Below, piece after piece: positions 8,907-19,383 of a stretch of 64,000 bases of DNA. Source of the DNA: Candidatus Aminicenantota bacterium (lineage in GTDB: Bacteria; Acidobacteriota; Aminicenantia; Aminicenantales; Saccharicenantaceae); contig JAPKZD010000010.1 of NCBI GenBank assembly GCA_026393975.1, forward strand, positions 62,001-126,000, written 5' to 3'. The position numbers and the translations under genes are program-made. The notes under the pieces were generated by a model. The model ran no database searches and was not told where the DNA came from. It was given only the letters and a program-made list of their open reading frames with translations. Each line of letters begins with the position of its first letter. Position 1 is the stretch's first letter.

Positions 8907-11900
8907 ATGCATTTCCGCATCTCTCGTTTCTTTTTGACCCTTCTGGCCCTGGGCTTCGTCCTGGGCGCCGGGGCGACGGTCCTGGCCCAGGCGCAGGTCA
9001 CGGCCGAAGATTTCAACCAGTTCAGCTGGCGCTGGGTCGGTCCGGTCAACTTTTCGGGACGGATCACCGAATTCGCCGTGCCCCCGGGGCAAGCCCAGGT
9101 CTACTACGTTCTGACCGCGAGCGGCGGTCTATGGAAGACCGAGGATGCGGGCACGCACTTCGAGTCCATCTTCGACAAGTACGGCAACATGAGCATGGGC
9201 TTCCTGGCCATCGCCCCGTCCAACCCCAGCGTCCTCTATCTGGGCACGGGCGAGCCGATGCACGCCCGCGCGAGCTCCCACGGCAACGGGATGTGGAAGT
9301 CGACCGACGCCGGCAAGACCTGGACGAAGATCGGCCTGGAGAAGAGCTTCTTCATCCCCAAGGTCGCCGTCGACCCCAAGAACCCGGATATCGTCTATGT
9401 CGCCGCCGAGGGTAAGCTCTACGACAACGCCATGGATTGCGAGCGCGGCTTCTACAAGACGACCGACGGCGGCAAGACCTGGGAACGGCTGTGGCCGCTC
9501 GACGACCGGGGCGTCGGCGACTTCGTCGTCGACCCGCGCAATTTCGACGTCGTCATCGCCGCGGCCTATAAAACCTACCGGCGGACCTGGACGTACATCG
9601 ACCGCCAGCCGGGGAACCATCTCTACAAGACGACCGACGGCGGTAAGACGTGGAAGAAGCTCGTCGAGGGCCTGCCCGTCAACGCCGAGCTCGGCCGCGC
9701 CGGCCTCGACATCTACGAAAAGAACCCGAACGTCGTCTACGCCCGCATCGACGAGCAGGTCAACCTCGGCCTGGCCGAGCGCGACGGCGTGGCTAATTTC
9801 CGGGTCGGCGGGGGGTTCGGAGGCGGCGGCCTGTTCACGGACGAATACACCTTCGACAAGTTCAAGACCACCAAGATCAAACCCGAGTTGGCCAAGCTGG
9901 CCCCCAAGTTCGTCCCGGTCACAGCCGAGGACGAAGCCGGCCTGGTCAAGAAGCTCAACGAGCTCGTCGCCGACAAGGATTTCCTGACCAAATCCGGCGT
10001 CGACCTAGCCAAGCTCAACGCCGCGGCCCGCAAGGTCCAGGCCAAGAACAAGGACCTCGTCGCCGCGATCGGCGAGGTCGAGGCGCTCTTGAAGCGGGAG
10101 GCCCCGAAGGCTGATTCGACCGAGGCCAAGGGCCGCGCCCAAATCGTCAACCGCCACGTCCTTGAGGTCCTCTACGCCGGCGTTTTCCGCAACCAGCAGC
10201 CGGTCAAGCGGGACGGGGTCGTTTACCGTTCCGACGACCAGGGCGAGACCTGGAAGAAGATGACCGAGTACAAGCAGTCCGGAGGCAGCGGCCTCGTCAA
10301 CCAGACCGAGGGCGGCTACTACGGCCGTATCTACATCGACCCCCAGAACGACCAGACGGTCTACTGCGTCGACACCAACGCCACCGTCTCGACGGACGGC
10401 GGCAAGACGTTCAAGGCCGCGGGCTGGGACGCCGGCGTCTTCAAGCTCCACGTCGATCACCGCGGCATGTGGATCGACCCGCAGAATTCCAACCACATCA
10501 TGAGCGCCAACGACGGCGGAGCGGGGGAGAGCTGGGACGGCGGCAAGCACTGGAGCCAGAAGGCGACGATCAGCGCCCAGCAGTTCTACGACGTTTCGGC
10601 GGACAACGAACAGCCCTACAACGTCATGGGCGGCACGCAGGACAACGGCGCCTGGATCGGCCCCTCGCAGAACCGCAACCAGAACGGCGTCTATGCCGCC
10701 GACTGGAACTCCCTGCCCACGGGCGATGCCTACTACGTCCTCCGCGATTGGTGGAACCCCGAATACATCTATTACGAGAGCCAGTTCGGCGCCTCGAGCC
10801 GGCAGAACCTCAAGACGGGCGAGATCTCGCAGCTGGCCAAGCGAACGACCCCCGAGGAGCTGGCCAAGGGCCTTCCGGCCCAACGCTACCAGTGGAACGC
10901 CCCGATCGTTCTCTCGCCGTTCAACCCGGGCATCGTCTACATCTGCTCCCAGTTCGTCCACCGCTCCTTCAGCCGCGGCGACCGCGACACCTTCGCCACG
11001 ATCAGCCCCGACCTGACCCGGGCCGACAAGGCGCGCCTCGAGGAGGCGAAGAAGACCAACCTCCAGTACGCGACGATCTACTCCTTCGCCGAGTCGGCCA
11101 AGAAGCCCGGCCTCTACTGGGCCGGGACCGACGACGGGAACGTCCAGATGTCGCCCGACAGCGGCGTGACCTGGACCAACATCACGGCCAATTTCTACGA
11201 CATGAAGACGGGCAAGCCCAAGGCCGGCGTCAAGGGCGTCCTGATCCCGTTCGACCGCTGGGTCAAGAGGGTCGTGCCCTCCCGGTACGACGAGAAGACC
11301 TGCTACGTGGGCTTCAGCGGCTACCGGACCCACAACGAAGATAAGACCTGGCTCTTCGTCACCCACGACCTGGGCAAGACCTGGGAGGACATCTCCGGCG
11401 GCCTCATGAACCCGATCTTCGACGTCGAGGAGGACCCGGATAACGCCAACGTCCTCTACCTCGCCGGCGACTACGGCATCTATGTGAGCATCGATAAGGG
11501 CAAGACCTGGACGGCTTTCTCGACCGCAGCGCCGAACGTTATCGTCCGCGACATGGCCATCCAGAAACGGGACCGGGACCTCGTCATCGGCACCTACGGA
11601 CGGGGTATCTACATTGCCGATATCGCCCCCATCAAGGAATTCACGGCAGAGAATCTGGCCAAGGACGCCTACCTCTTCGACATCGAAGAGGCCATCCGCT
11701 GGAACCGTCTGGAGCGGCGGGGCGAGCAGTACGGCGAATTCGCCAAGGTCGGGAACCCGGAGATCGCTTCGACCATCTACTACTATCTCAAGGCGGAGCC
11801 CAAGTCCGTCAAGCTCGTCGTCAAGGACCTCGAGGGCAACCTCGTCCAGGAGCTCGGCGGCAACGCCAAGAAGGGCCTCCAGAAAGCGACCTGGAACCTG

Positions 11901-12074
11901 ACTAAGCGCGTCGACCCCGCGCAGCAGCCCGCTGGCGGGCGGCCCGGCGGCGGAGGCCGCGGTGGCCGGGGCAATTTCGCGGACTACGGCACTTACAAGG
12001 TGACCCTGACCGTGGACGGAAAGGACATCGCCACCAAGACGGTGAAGCTCAGCCCCGACCCGATGTTCAAGTGA
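8907..12074 (+). CDS. VPS10/sortilin-type BNR-repeat protein (exported)
   Basis: Signal peptide; repeated STDAGKTWTK, TTDGGKTWERL, SDDQGETWKK Asp-box motifs; paralog of 12107-15211. Confidence 0.9.
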   Translation: MHFRISRFFLTLLALGFVLGAGATVLAQAQVTAEDFNQFSWRWVGPVNFSGRITEFAVPPGQAQVYYVLTASGGLWKTEDAGTHFESIFDKYGNMSMGFLAIAPSNPSVLYLGTGEPMHARASSHGNGMWKSTDAGKTWTKIGLEKSFFIPKVAVDPKNPDIVYVAAEGKLYDNAMDCERGFYKTTDGGKTWERLWPLDDRGVGDFVVDPRNFDVVIAAAYKTYRRTWTYIDRQPGNHLYKTTDGGKTWKKLVEGLPVNAELGRAGLDIYEKNPNVVYARIDEQVNLGLAERDGVANFRVGGGFGGGGLFTDEYTFDKFKTTKIKPELAKLAPKFVPVTAEDEAGLVKKLNELVADKDFLTKSGVDLAKLNAAARKVQAKNKDLVAAIGEVEALLKREAPKADSTEAKGRAQIVNRHVLEVLYAGVFRNQQPVKRDGVVYRSDDQGETWKKMTEYKQSGGSGLVNQTEGGYYGRIYIDPQNDQTVYCVDTNATVSTDGGKTFKAAGWDAGVFKLHVDHRGMWIDPQNSNHIMSANDGGAGESWDGGKHWSQKATISAQQFYDVSADNEQPYNVMGGTQDNGAWIGPSQNRNQNGVYAADWNSLPTGDAYYVLRDWWNPEYIYYESQFGASSRQNLKTGEISQLAKRTTPEELAKGLPAQRYQWNAPIVLSPFNPGIVYICSQFVHRSFSRGDRDTFATISPDLTRADKARLEEAKKTNLQYATIYSFAESAKKPGLYWAGTDDGNVQMSPDSGVTWTNITANFYDMKTGKPKAGVKGVLIPFDRWVKRVVPSRYDEKTCYVGFSGYRTHNEDKTWLFVTHDLGKTWEDISGGLMNPIFDVEEDPDNANVLYLAGDYGIYVSIDKGKTWTAFSTAAPNVIVRDMAIQKRDRDLVIGTYGRGIYIADIAPIKEFTAENLAKDAYLFDIEEAIRWNRLERRGEQYGEFAKVGNPEIASTIYYYLKAEPKSVKLVVKDLEGNLVQELGGNAKKGLQKATWNLTKRVDPAQQPAGGRPGGGGRGGRGNFADYGTYKVTLTVDGKDIATKTVKLSPDPMFK

Positions 12075-12106
12075 TCCTCTGACTTTTTTTTCCGCGCTGT
12101 CGTCGC

Positions 12107-15100
12107 CTATTTGGCCGTGGCCTGGATGGGGTCGAGACGGACGGTGACCTTGGTCGTGAGCGTCTTGCCGCCGACGGTCAGCTTGACGGCGTAAACGCCG
12201 GGCTCGGCGACCTGGCCGCCGCCCATCCCGCCGCGCCCTCCGCCGCCCATCCCGAAGGGCATCCCGCCCCGGATGATGGAGAAGACCGCCCTCTGGATCT
12301 CGGCGACCTTGCGGTAGTTCGTCCCGACTTTGTCGAGGTCCGCCGCGGCCTTTTTCAGCGCGGCCTTCTGGTCGTCCAGGAGGTCGGTCCGCGCGAGTGC
12401 CGGGTCGATCTGCTTCTTGAGGTTGTCCGCGAGGTTCTGGACGGTCGCCGCTGGCGGGTCGAAACGGAGGTCCCAAGCGACGCGGTTGATGCCCGCCTCG
12501 GCGGTATCGAGGAGATAGGTCGTCTTCAGGTTGCCCGCGAAGTCGGCGATCTCGAGAGTGGCCGGAGCTTCGGGCTTCGTCTTGAGGTAGAAGTTGAGCA
12601 GGGCGCCGTCGGGCGGGTTCTCGCCCTTGAAGAAGAGGTCGCCCCGGCCGTAGCCGCCCCGCTGGATCCGGAGCCAGCGCGTGCCGGCCTTGCCCGGTTC
12701 GAAGAGGACGGCGTCCTGGCCGAGGACCTCGTCGGTCGCCTTGCGCAGGGCCGTGATGTCGTCGAGGATCCAGAAACCCCGGCCGTGCGTCGCGGCGATG
12801 AGGTCGTTGTCCCGGGGGTGGATGAGGAGATCGTGGCAGGCGACCGTGGGCATGTTGAGGCCCAGGCTGGACCATGTCGCGGCGGCGTTGCGGCTGAAGT
12901 AGACCCCGAATTCCGTGCCCAGGAAAAGGAGGTTCTTGTTGACCGGGTCCTCCCGGACGACGTAGACGGGCTGGCCGTCCGGGATGCCGACTGCTGCCGC
13001 TGTCCAGGTCTTGCCGAAGTCGGTCGTCTTGAACACGTAGGGGTGGAAATCGTCGGAGCGGTGCCCGTCGAAGGTCACGTAGCAGGTCGCCTCGTCGAAG
13101 CGCGAGGCCTCGACCCGGCTGCACCAGATGCCGGGGGGAACGCCCTTGATGTTCGGCCGGACGTTGGCCCAGGTGACGCCGCCGTTGCGGGTGACCTGGA
13201 CGTTGCCGTCGTCGGTCCCGACCCAGATCAGGCCGGGGAGGCGGGGCGATTCCGAGATGGTGATGATGGTGCAGTAGGTCTCGGCGCCGGTGACGTCGGG
13301 CGTGATGCCGCCGGTGGGCTTGACGGGGGCATACTTCGTCTTATCGTTCGTCGTCAGGTCGGGGCTGAGGAGCATCCAATGGTCGCCCCGGTCGGTGGAC
13401 TTGAAAAGGTGGTTGCCGCCGAAGAGGATCGTCTCCGGGTTGTGGGGGGACATGACGATCGGCGAGCTCCAGTTGAACCGGAAAGGGCCGCGGTCCTGCT
13501 GCATTCTAGCCTGCCTGGCCGCCTCGGGGGAGGCCGGCTCGGCCTTGGCCCCGGCCTTGCCAGGACCGGGACTGGGAAGCCCGGCCTCGGGCTTGGCGGC
13601 CGGCTTGGCCGCGGCCTTGGCGGCGGGGGCTTTCTTCTCGGGCGGTGCCGGAGGGAAGTAGTCCTTATAGTTGGCGATATTCATCGGGTTCGGCCGGATG
13701 CTCTTCGCCTCGCGCGTCTCGACGTCGACCCGCTGGAGGGAGCCGCCCTGGCTTTCGACGTAGACGGTCCGCCAGTCCTGAGGGTCGTTCTGAGTGTGGA
13801 AGCCGTCGCCGCTGCCGATGTTGTACCAGAAATCGGTCAGGATCTGCCCTTCGCGGCTCATCGATGGGCCGCCCCAGCTGCCGTTGTCCTGGAGCCCGCC
13901 GTAGACGTAATAGGGGTCGCGCATGTCGGCGCTCACGGCATAGAACTGGGCGACGCTGAGGTTGTCGAAGAAGACCCAAGTGCGGCCGTGGTCGTAGGTG
14001 ACGGAGGCGCCGCCGTCCTGCCCGACGTAGAAGCGGTTCTTGTTCGTCGGGTCGATCCACATGGTGTGGAAGTCGGGGTGGAGGCCGCCGATCGGACTCC
14101 ACGTCTTCCCGCCATCGTTCGAGAAGCTCATGTTCGTGGCCAGGAAGTAGACCCACTTGTTCTCGAGCGGGTTGATATAGATGTGGCTGTAGTAGAACGG
14201 CCGGTTGTTCATCCGGTTCATGTACTGCCAGGACGCGCCGCCGTCCTCGGATCGGTAGATGCCCGTGCCGAGCTTGGTCATTTCGGCGTATTCGGGGTTG
14301 GGCTTCTGTTCGTTTCCGGAGCGGATGGTCTGCGGCGGCTGGTAGCCGTGCTCGACGACGGCCATGAGGACGTCGGGCTTAGAGCGGGAAATCGCCAGGC
14401 CGATGCGGCCGAGCTCGCCCGTGGGCAGGCCCTGGGTGAGCTTGGTCCAGGACACGCCGCCGTCGGTCGTCTTGAAGATGCCGCCGTTCGGGCCGCCGGA
14501 GTCGAAGCGCCAGGGCTGGCGGAGGCGCTCCCAGAAAGAGACATAGAGCGTCTCGGGATCGGTCGGGTGCATGATCAAGTCGATGGCGCCGGTCTTGCCG
14601 TCGTTCGGCAGTCCGCCGGCGAGCTTGGTCCAGGACTTGCCGCCGTCGGTCGTCTTGAAGAGGCCCCGGTCGCCGGTGGTGCCCCAGGGGTGGCCCGAGG
14701 CCGCGACGTACACGGTGTCGGGATCCGTGGGGTGGGTGATGACGCGGGCGATCGTCTGGGTCGTCTCGAGGCCCATCCGGGTGAAGGTTTTGCCGCCGTC
14801 GGTCGACTTATAGACGCCGTCGCCCCAGGCGACGCTGTTGCGGACGCATTCCTCGCCCGTCCCGACCCAAATGATGTTCGGGTCCTTCTGGAAGAAGGCG
14901 ACGTCGCCGATGGAGGCCGAGCCGTATTTGTCGAAGATGGGCTCCCAGGTCGTCCCGGCGTTGATGGATTTGAACACGCCGCCCGAGGCCGAGGCCACGA
15001 GAACCTGGGTGAAGTCGTTATCCAGGGCTTCGAAGTCGGAGATGCGGCCGACCATGTTGGCCGGGCCGATGTTTCGCCAGCGAAGGTGTCTGGTCAGGGC

Positions 15101-15211
15101 CTGGCTTTCCGGGCCGGGCCCGGCCTGCTGGGCCGCGAACGGGCCGGCGAAGGCCATGACCAGGAGGAGAAGGGCGCAGACACGGAGCGCCGTCTTGACT
15201 CTATTTTTCAT
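12107..15211 (-). CDS. VPS10/sortilin-type BNR-repeat protein (exported)
   Basis: MKNRVKTALRVCALLLLVMAFAGPFAAQ signal; repeated STDGGKTFTR, TTDGGKSWTKL Asp-boxes. Confidence 0.9.
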   Translation of the reverse strand: MKNRVKTALRVCALLLLVMAFAGPFAAQQAGPGPESQALTRHLRWRNIGPANMVGRISDFEALDNDFTQVLVASASGGVFKSINAGTTWEPIFDKYGSASIGDVAFFQKDPNIIWVGTGEECVRNSVAWGDGVYKSTDGGKTFTRMGLETTQTIARVITHPTDPDTVYVAASGHPWGTTGDRGLFKTTDGGKSWTKLAGGLPNDGKTGAIDLIMHPTDPETLYVSFWERLRQPWRFDSGGPNGGIFKTTDGGVSWTKLTQGLPTGELGRIGLAISRSKPDVLMAVVEHGYQPPQTIRSGNEQKPNPEYAEMTKLGTGIYRSEDGGASWQYMNRMNNRPFYYSHIYINPLENKWVYFLATNMSFSNDGGKTWSPIGGLHPDFHTMWIDPTNKNRFYVGQDGGASVTYDHGRTWVFFDNLSVAQFYAVSADMRDPYYVYGGLQDNGSWGGPSMSREGQILTDFWYNIGSGDGFHTQNDPQDWRTVYVESQGGSLQRVDVETREAKSIRPNPMNIANYKDYFPPAPPEKKAPAAKAAAKPAAKPEAGLPSPGPGKAGAKAEPASPEAARQARMQQDRGPFRFNWSSPIVMSPHNPETILFGGNHLFKSTDRGDHWMLLSPDLTTNDKTKYAPVKPTGGITPDVTGAETYCTIITISESPRLPGLIWVGTDDGNVQVTRNGGVTWANVRPNIKGVPPGIWCSRVEASRFDEATCYVTFDGHRSDDFHPYVFKTTDFGKTWTAAAVGIPDGQPVYVVREDPVNKNLLFLGTEFGVYFSRNAAATWSSLGLNMPTVACHDLLIHPRDNDLIAATHGRGFWILDDITALRKATDEVLGQDAVLFEPGKAGTRWLRIQRGGYGRGDLFFKGENPPDGALLNFYLKTKPEAPATLEIADFAGNLKTTYLLDTAEAGINRVAWDLRFDPPAATVQNLADNLKKQIDPALARTDLLDDQKAALKKAAADLDKVGTNYRKVAEIQRAVFSIIRGGMPFGMGGGGRGGMGGGQVAEPGVYAVKLTVGGKTLTTKVTVRLDPIQATAK

Positions 15212-15245
15212 AAAGATCTCCTTAAAAGAGGGACGATAAGGGCGG

Positions 15246-15274
15246 ATTATATTGAAAACGCGGCGCCGGGGCAA
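15246..15274 (-). promoter_or_regulatory. Sigma70-type promoter for the minus-strand VPS10 gene
   Basis: On minus strand: TTGCCC, N17, TATAAT. Confidence 0.65.
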
Positions 15275-15306
15275 CAAGCGGAGAAATGGCGTATAATAGA
15301 TGGAGC

Positions 15307-16257
15307 ATGCAGAGTAAAGCGATATCGATACCGGCGCTGATTATTCTAGTCGCGGTGTTTTCCCTATGCTCTGGGGAAAGCAAGCTGGGGTTCGATGCTT
15401 CATCGGCCTACGGCTTCGTCAAGAAGCAGGTCGAGTTCGGGCCGCGCGTACCCAACACCCCGGCCCACGCCGCCTGCGCCGATTGGCTCGTCAAGACCCT
15501 CAAACAGTGGACGCCCGACGTCGTCGTGCAAGCCTTCCAGGCCAAGGCCTATGACGGGAGGGTTCTCGACGGGAAGAACATCGTTGCCTCGTTCAACGCC
15601 GAGGCGAAGGACAGGATTCTTCTCTGCGCTCACTGGGATTCGCGGCCCTTCGCCGACCACGACCCGGACCCGGCCAATCATTTCAGGCCGGTCATGGGGG
15701 CCAACGACGGGGCGAGCGGCGTCGGGGTCCTGCTCGAGGTCGCCCGCCAACTCTCGCTCAGGAAGCCCGCCGCCGGCGTCGACATCCTTCTCCTCGACCT
15801 CGAGGATTTCGGCGAACACAGGAACTGGCGCGGCGCCGCCAAGGACAGTTGGGCCCTGGGTTCCCAGTACTGGGCCCGGAATCCCCACCGCCCCGGCTAC
15901 AGAGCCCGTTTCGGCATCCTGCTCGACATGGTCGGGGCGTCCGACGCCGTCTTTCCCATGGAGGGGACGTCCATGTCCTACGCCCCGGCGGTCATGAAAA
16001 AGGTCTGGGAAACGGCCCGCGGGCTCGGCCTCTCCAAGTACTTCCTCGCCCGTGAAGCGGATCCCCTCATCGACGACCACCTCTATATCAACACGATAGC
16101 GGGCATCCCGACCGTCGACATCATCCATTACGACACCGAAAAGCAGGGTTTTCCCGCGAGTTGGCACACCGCCGGGGACACCCTGGACAAGATCGACGTC
16201 GACACCCTGAAGGCCGTCGGCCAGGTCGTTCTGGCCATGATTTTTCAGGGGATCTAG
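15307..16257 (+). CDS. M28-family peptidase / glutaminyl-peptide cyclotransferase-like
   Basis: LLCAHWDSRPFADHDP...GANDGASGVGVLLEVAR...LDLEDFG; zinc ligands conserved. Confidence 0.85.
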   Translation: MQSKAISIPALIILVAVFSLCSGESKLGFDASSAYGFVKKQVEFGPRVPNTPAHAACADWLVKTLKQWTPDVVVQAFQAKAYDGRVLDGKNIVASFNAEAKDRILLCAHWDSRPFADHDPDPANHFRPVMGANDGASGVGVLLEVARQLSLRKPAAGVDILLLDLEDFGEHRNWRGAAKDSWALGSQYWARNPHRPGYRARFGILLDMVGASDAVFPMEGTSMSYAPAVMKKVWETARGLGLSKYFLAREADPLIDDHLYINTIAGIPTVDIIHYDTEKQGFPASWHTAGDTLDKIDVDTLKAVGQVVLAMIFQGI

Positions 16258-16348
16258 CTTGCCGGGCGGCCCGCGGATGTTGGAAGAAAAGAAACGCTTC
16301 GCAGTCTAATCCTATGAAGGCTATCTCTATAAAAAAGGAGAACACGTT

Positions 16349-16717
16349 ATGAAGAAAGCCACACTTGGCGCACTTGCCATCCTGGTCGTTCTGTCCCTCG
16401 CCGCCTGGGCCGTCGACGTTTCCGGCACCTGGGCCCTGAGCCGGCCGGGCCGCGACGGCGCGATGACGACCCAGGACATCACCATCGTCCAGGAAGGCAA
16501 CAAGATCAAGGTGACCATGCCTCCCGGACCCCGGGGCGGGGATCCGGTCACGGTCGATGGCACCATTGAGGGCAATGCGATCGAATGGAAGGTCGTCCGC
16601 CAGACCCCCCAGGGCGAAACGGTCATCAGCTACAAAGGGACCGTCGAAGGCGACTCCATGAAGGGCACCATGTCCATGAGGGATCGCGTGATCGAGTGGA
16701 CCGCGAAGAAGAAGTAA
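16349..16717 (+). CDS. Small secreted hypothetical protein
   Basis: MKKATLGALAILVVLSLAAWAVDVSGTW signal; AAAGGAG upstream. Confidence 0.7.
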   Translation: MKKATLGALAILVVLSLAAWAVDVSGTWALSRPGRDGAMTTQDITIVQEGNKIKVTMPPGPRGGDPVTVDGTIEGNAIEWKVVRQTPQGETVISYKGTVEGDSMKGTMSMRDRVIEWTAKKK

Positions 16718-16754
16718 GCGGACCTGTTTTTTCCTTTTAGTTTCGTCTAAGAAG

Positions 16755-16789
16755 CGCAGGGGCCGGATTCTATCCAGCCCCTGCGTTTT
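16755..16789 (+). terminator. Intrinsic terminator
   Basis: CGCAGGGGC...GCCCCTGCG perfect 9-bp stem followed by TTTT. Confidence 0.8.
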
Positions 16790-16891
16790 GCCTGAACCGC
16801 GCGACCGCCCAGCTCACCCTCACCTGAAGCCGGTGGGGAGCAAGGTCCACGTGTCTTCCCTCTTTTTCCGCCTCTTCCGCAGCGGCCGGGG

Positions 16892-16909
16892 CCCCGGGCT
16901 TGCCCGGGG
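16892..16909. repeat. Perfect 8-bp-stem palindrome CCCCGGGC-TT-GCCCGGGG
   Basis: Read directly; lies in 324-bp intergenic region upstream of DPP-IV gene. Confidence 0.7.
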
Positions 16910-17040
16910 GTCCACTTCCGCCGTACTCGCCAGTGGATATAAGTCACGGGCGAGTGGCGAGCCGAAGGCTCGTCCCTTGGCCTTGCCAAACAAATCTCCC
17001 TTTAATATGATGAGCGAAAGCTGTCTGCCGAGGAGGTTCC

Positions 17041-19314
17041 ATGAAACACACCCGTCGGACGATTATCGCCACGCTCTTGTTGATCGCCGCTTTCCTGCCC
17101 GCTTTCCTTTCCGCTCAAGTCACCCGGGCCGATTACGAGAGGGCAACAGGCCTCAGGGCTAAGCTCCAGCCCCTGGCCCTCAACATCGTCGACCGGGGAG
17201 GGTGGATCGGCAAGACCTCCCGTTATTGGTATAGGAAATCCGTTGCGGGCGGCAACGAATTCTGGGTCGCCGACGCGGTCAGCCGCGACAAAAAAATCGC
17301 CTTTGACCACGCCAAGCTGGCCGCCGCCCTAGCCGCGGCCTCGGGCGAGAAAGTGGAAGCTCTCAACCTCCCGTTCCAGACGATCACCTTCGCCGAGGAC
17401 GAGAAGTCCGTCGAATTCGCCGCAGCGGGTTTCCGCTATTCCTATGACCTCGCGACCTATGCCTGCAAGAAGCTCGGACCGGTCGAGCCGAGAGGCGGCC
17501 GAGGCGGTGGGATGACTATGTGGGAAAGGGGGCCGGCCCCCGAGGCCGCTTCGAAAGAAACGAAAGCCTCTCCGGACGGGAAGTGGGAAGTTTTCATAAA
17601 GAACTATAACGTGTATCTCCGGGACAAAGAGAAGAAGGAGGAATCGATCCTGAGCCGCGACGGCACGGAGGGCGATTACTACACCTTCGAATCCCTGACC
17701 TGGTCGCCCGATTCGAAGAAAATTGCCTCGTTCCGCCTGCGCCGCGGATACCACCGTCTCGTCCATTACGTCGAGTCGTCGCCGTCCGACCAACTCCAGC
17801 CGAAGTCCTACACCATGGAATACGCCAAGCCGGGCGACGTCCTCGACATCGAGCGGCCGGTCCTGTTCCTCGTCGAGACCAAGGCGCGGATCGAAGTAGA
17901 GGACGCGCTTTTCCGGAACCCCTACGAACTGACGGACTTGGCTTGGCGCAAGGACAGCCGGGCATTCACCTTCGAGGTCAACCAGCGCGGCCACCAGGTC
18001 TACCGGGTCGTCGAGGTCGACGGGACGACGGGCACGGCCCGGGCCGTCATCGACGAAGAGGCGAAGACATTCTTCTGCTACAGCGGGAAAAAGTTTCGAT
18101 ATGACATCGACGACGGCCGCGAGGTCGTCTGGATGTCGGAGCGCGACGGCTGGAACCACCTCTATCTCTACGACGGGACCACCGGCGCGGTCAAGAATCA
18201 GATCACTCAAGGGGAGTGGGTTGTCCGCTCCGTCGACAAGGTCGACGAGGAAAAACGCCAGGTTTATTTCCAAGCGAGCGGCACTACCCCCGGCCGGGAC
18301 CCGTACTTCACGGACGCGTTCAGGATCAACCTCGACGGGACGGGCCTTATCCGGCTGACCGAAGGAGAGGGCAACCACACGGTCGCCTATTCGCCGGACA
18401 TGACCTATTTCGTCGACACTTGGTCGTGCGTCGACACCGCCACGACGAGCGAGATCCGTCGGGTCGCCGATCGGAGCATCGTCATGACCGTGGAAAAGGG
18501 GGACATCGGCGGTCTCCTCAAGGCCGGCTGGCGGGCGCCCGAGGTCTTCGTGGCCAAGGCCCGGGACGGGAAAACCGATATCTGGGGCATCATCGTCCGG
18601 CCGTCGAACTTCGATCCCAAGAAAAAATACCCCGTCATCGAGTACATCTACGCCGGGCCGCAGGGCTCGTTCGTCCCCAAATCCTTCCAGGCTTACAGCT
18701 CCATGCGGGCTCTGGCCGAACTGGGCTTCATCGTCAGCCAGTGCGACGGCCTGGGGACGAGCAACCGCTCCAAGGCCTTCCACGACGTCTGCTGGAAGAA
18801 CCTGGGCGACGCCGGGTTCCCGGACCGGGTCCTCTGGCACAAGGCCGCGGCCGCGAAGTACCCGTACTACGACCTCACCCGGGTCGGCATCTACGGGAAT
18901 TCGGCCGGCGGTCAGAACGCCCTCGGCGGGCTCCTGTTCCAGCCCGACTTCTACAAGGCCGGCGTCGCCTCCTGCGGCTGTCATGACAACCGCATGGACA
19001 AGATGTGGTGGAACGAGCAGTGGATGGGCTGGCCTCTCGGCCCCGAATACGCCGCTTCGTCGAACGTCGACAACGCCGGGCGGCTCCAGGGACAGCTCCT
19101 GCTCATCGTCGGCGAGATGGACACAAACGTCGACCCGGCCTCGACCATGCAGGTCGTCAACGCTTTGATCAAGGCGAACAAAGTGTTCGACCTCTTGGTC
19201 ATCCCCGGAGCCGGGCACGGCATGGGCGGCGCCTACGGCGAGCGGAAGATGTTCGATTTCTTCGTCAGGAATCTTCTCGGAGCCAATCCGCCGGATTGGA
19301 ATAAGGGCAGATAA
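17041..19314 (+). CDS. Dipeptidyl peptidase IV-like S9 family prolyl peptidase
   Basis: C-terminal [13 protein letters not shown] nucleophile region (GxSxGG-type), [18 protein letters not shown]-terminal propeller; signal peptide. Confidence 0.9.
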   Translation: MKHTRRTIIATLLLIAAFLPAFLSAQVTRADYERATGLRAKLQPLALNIVDRGGWIGKTSRYWYRKSVAGGNEFWVADAVSRDKKIAFDHAKLAAALAAASGEKVEALNLPFQTITFAEDEKSVEFAAAGFRYSYDLATYACKKLGPVEPRGGRGGGMTMWERGPAPEAASKETKASPDGKWEVFIKNYNVYLRDKEKKEESILSRDGTEGDYYTFESLTWSPDSKKIASFRLRRGYHRLVHYVESSPSDQLQPKSYTMEYAKPGDVLDIERPVLFLVETKARIEVEDALFRNPYELTDLAWRKDSRAFTFEVNQRGHQVYRVVEVDGTTGTARAVIDEEAKTFFCYSGKKFRYDIDDGREVVWMSERDGWNHLYLYDGTTGAVKNQITQGEWVVRSVDKVDEEKRQVYFQASGTTPGRDPYFTDAFRINLDGTGLIRLTEGEGNHTVAYSPDMTYFVDTWSCVDTATTSEIRRVADRSIVMTVEKGDIGGLLKAGWRAPEVFVAKARDGKTDIWGIIVRPSNFDPKKKYPVIEYIYAGPQGSFVPKSFQAYSSMRALAELGFIVSQCDGLGTSNRSKAFHDVCWKNLGDAGFPDRVLWHKAAAAKYPYYDLTRVGIYGNSAGGQNALGGLLFQPDFYKAGVASCGCHDNRMDKMWWNEQWMGWPLGPEYAASSNVDNAGRLQGQLLLIVGEMDTNVDPASTMQVVNALIKANKVFDLLVIPGAGHGMGGAYGERKMFDFFVRNLLGANPPDWNKGR

Positions 19315-19330
19315 GGGGCCGGGCCCATTC

Positions 19331-19358
19331 CGTTCATCTCCCGTTCATCTTCGTTTAT
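19331..19358 (+). promoter_or_regulatory. 11-bp-spaced direct repeat, candidate response-regulator box
   Basis: CGTTCAT (19331), CGTTCAT (19342), CGTTTAT (19352), then CATAAT at 19361. Confidence 0.55.
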
Positions 19359-19383
19359 GGCATAATAGTCCGGGATCGATGCC

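Noticed and set aside
10005-13124. 1039-aa minus-strand ORF spanning both VPS10-type genes
   Set aside because: Shadow frame with GC-biased composition; overlapped by two strongly supported genes
12785-15340. 851-aa plus-strand ORF opposite VPS10-type gene
   Set aside because: Antisense shadow ORF, same compositional signature, no domain
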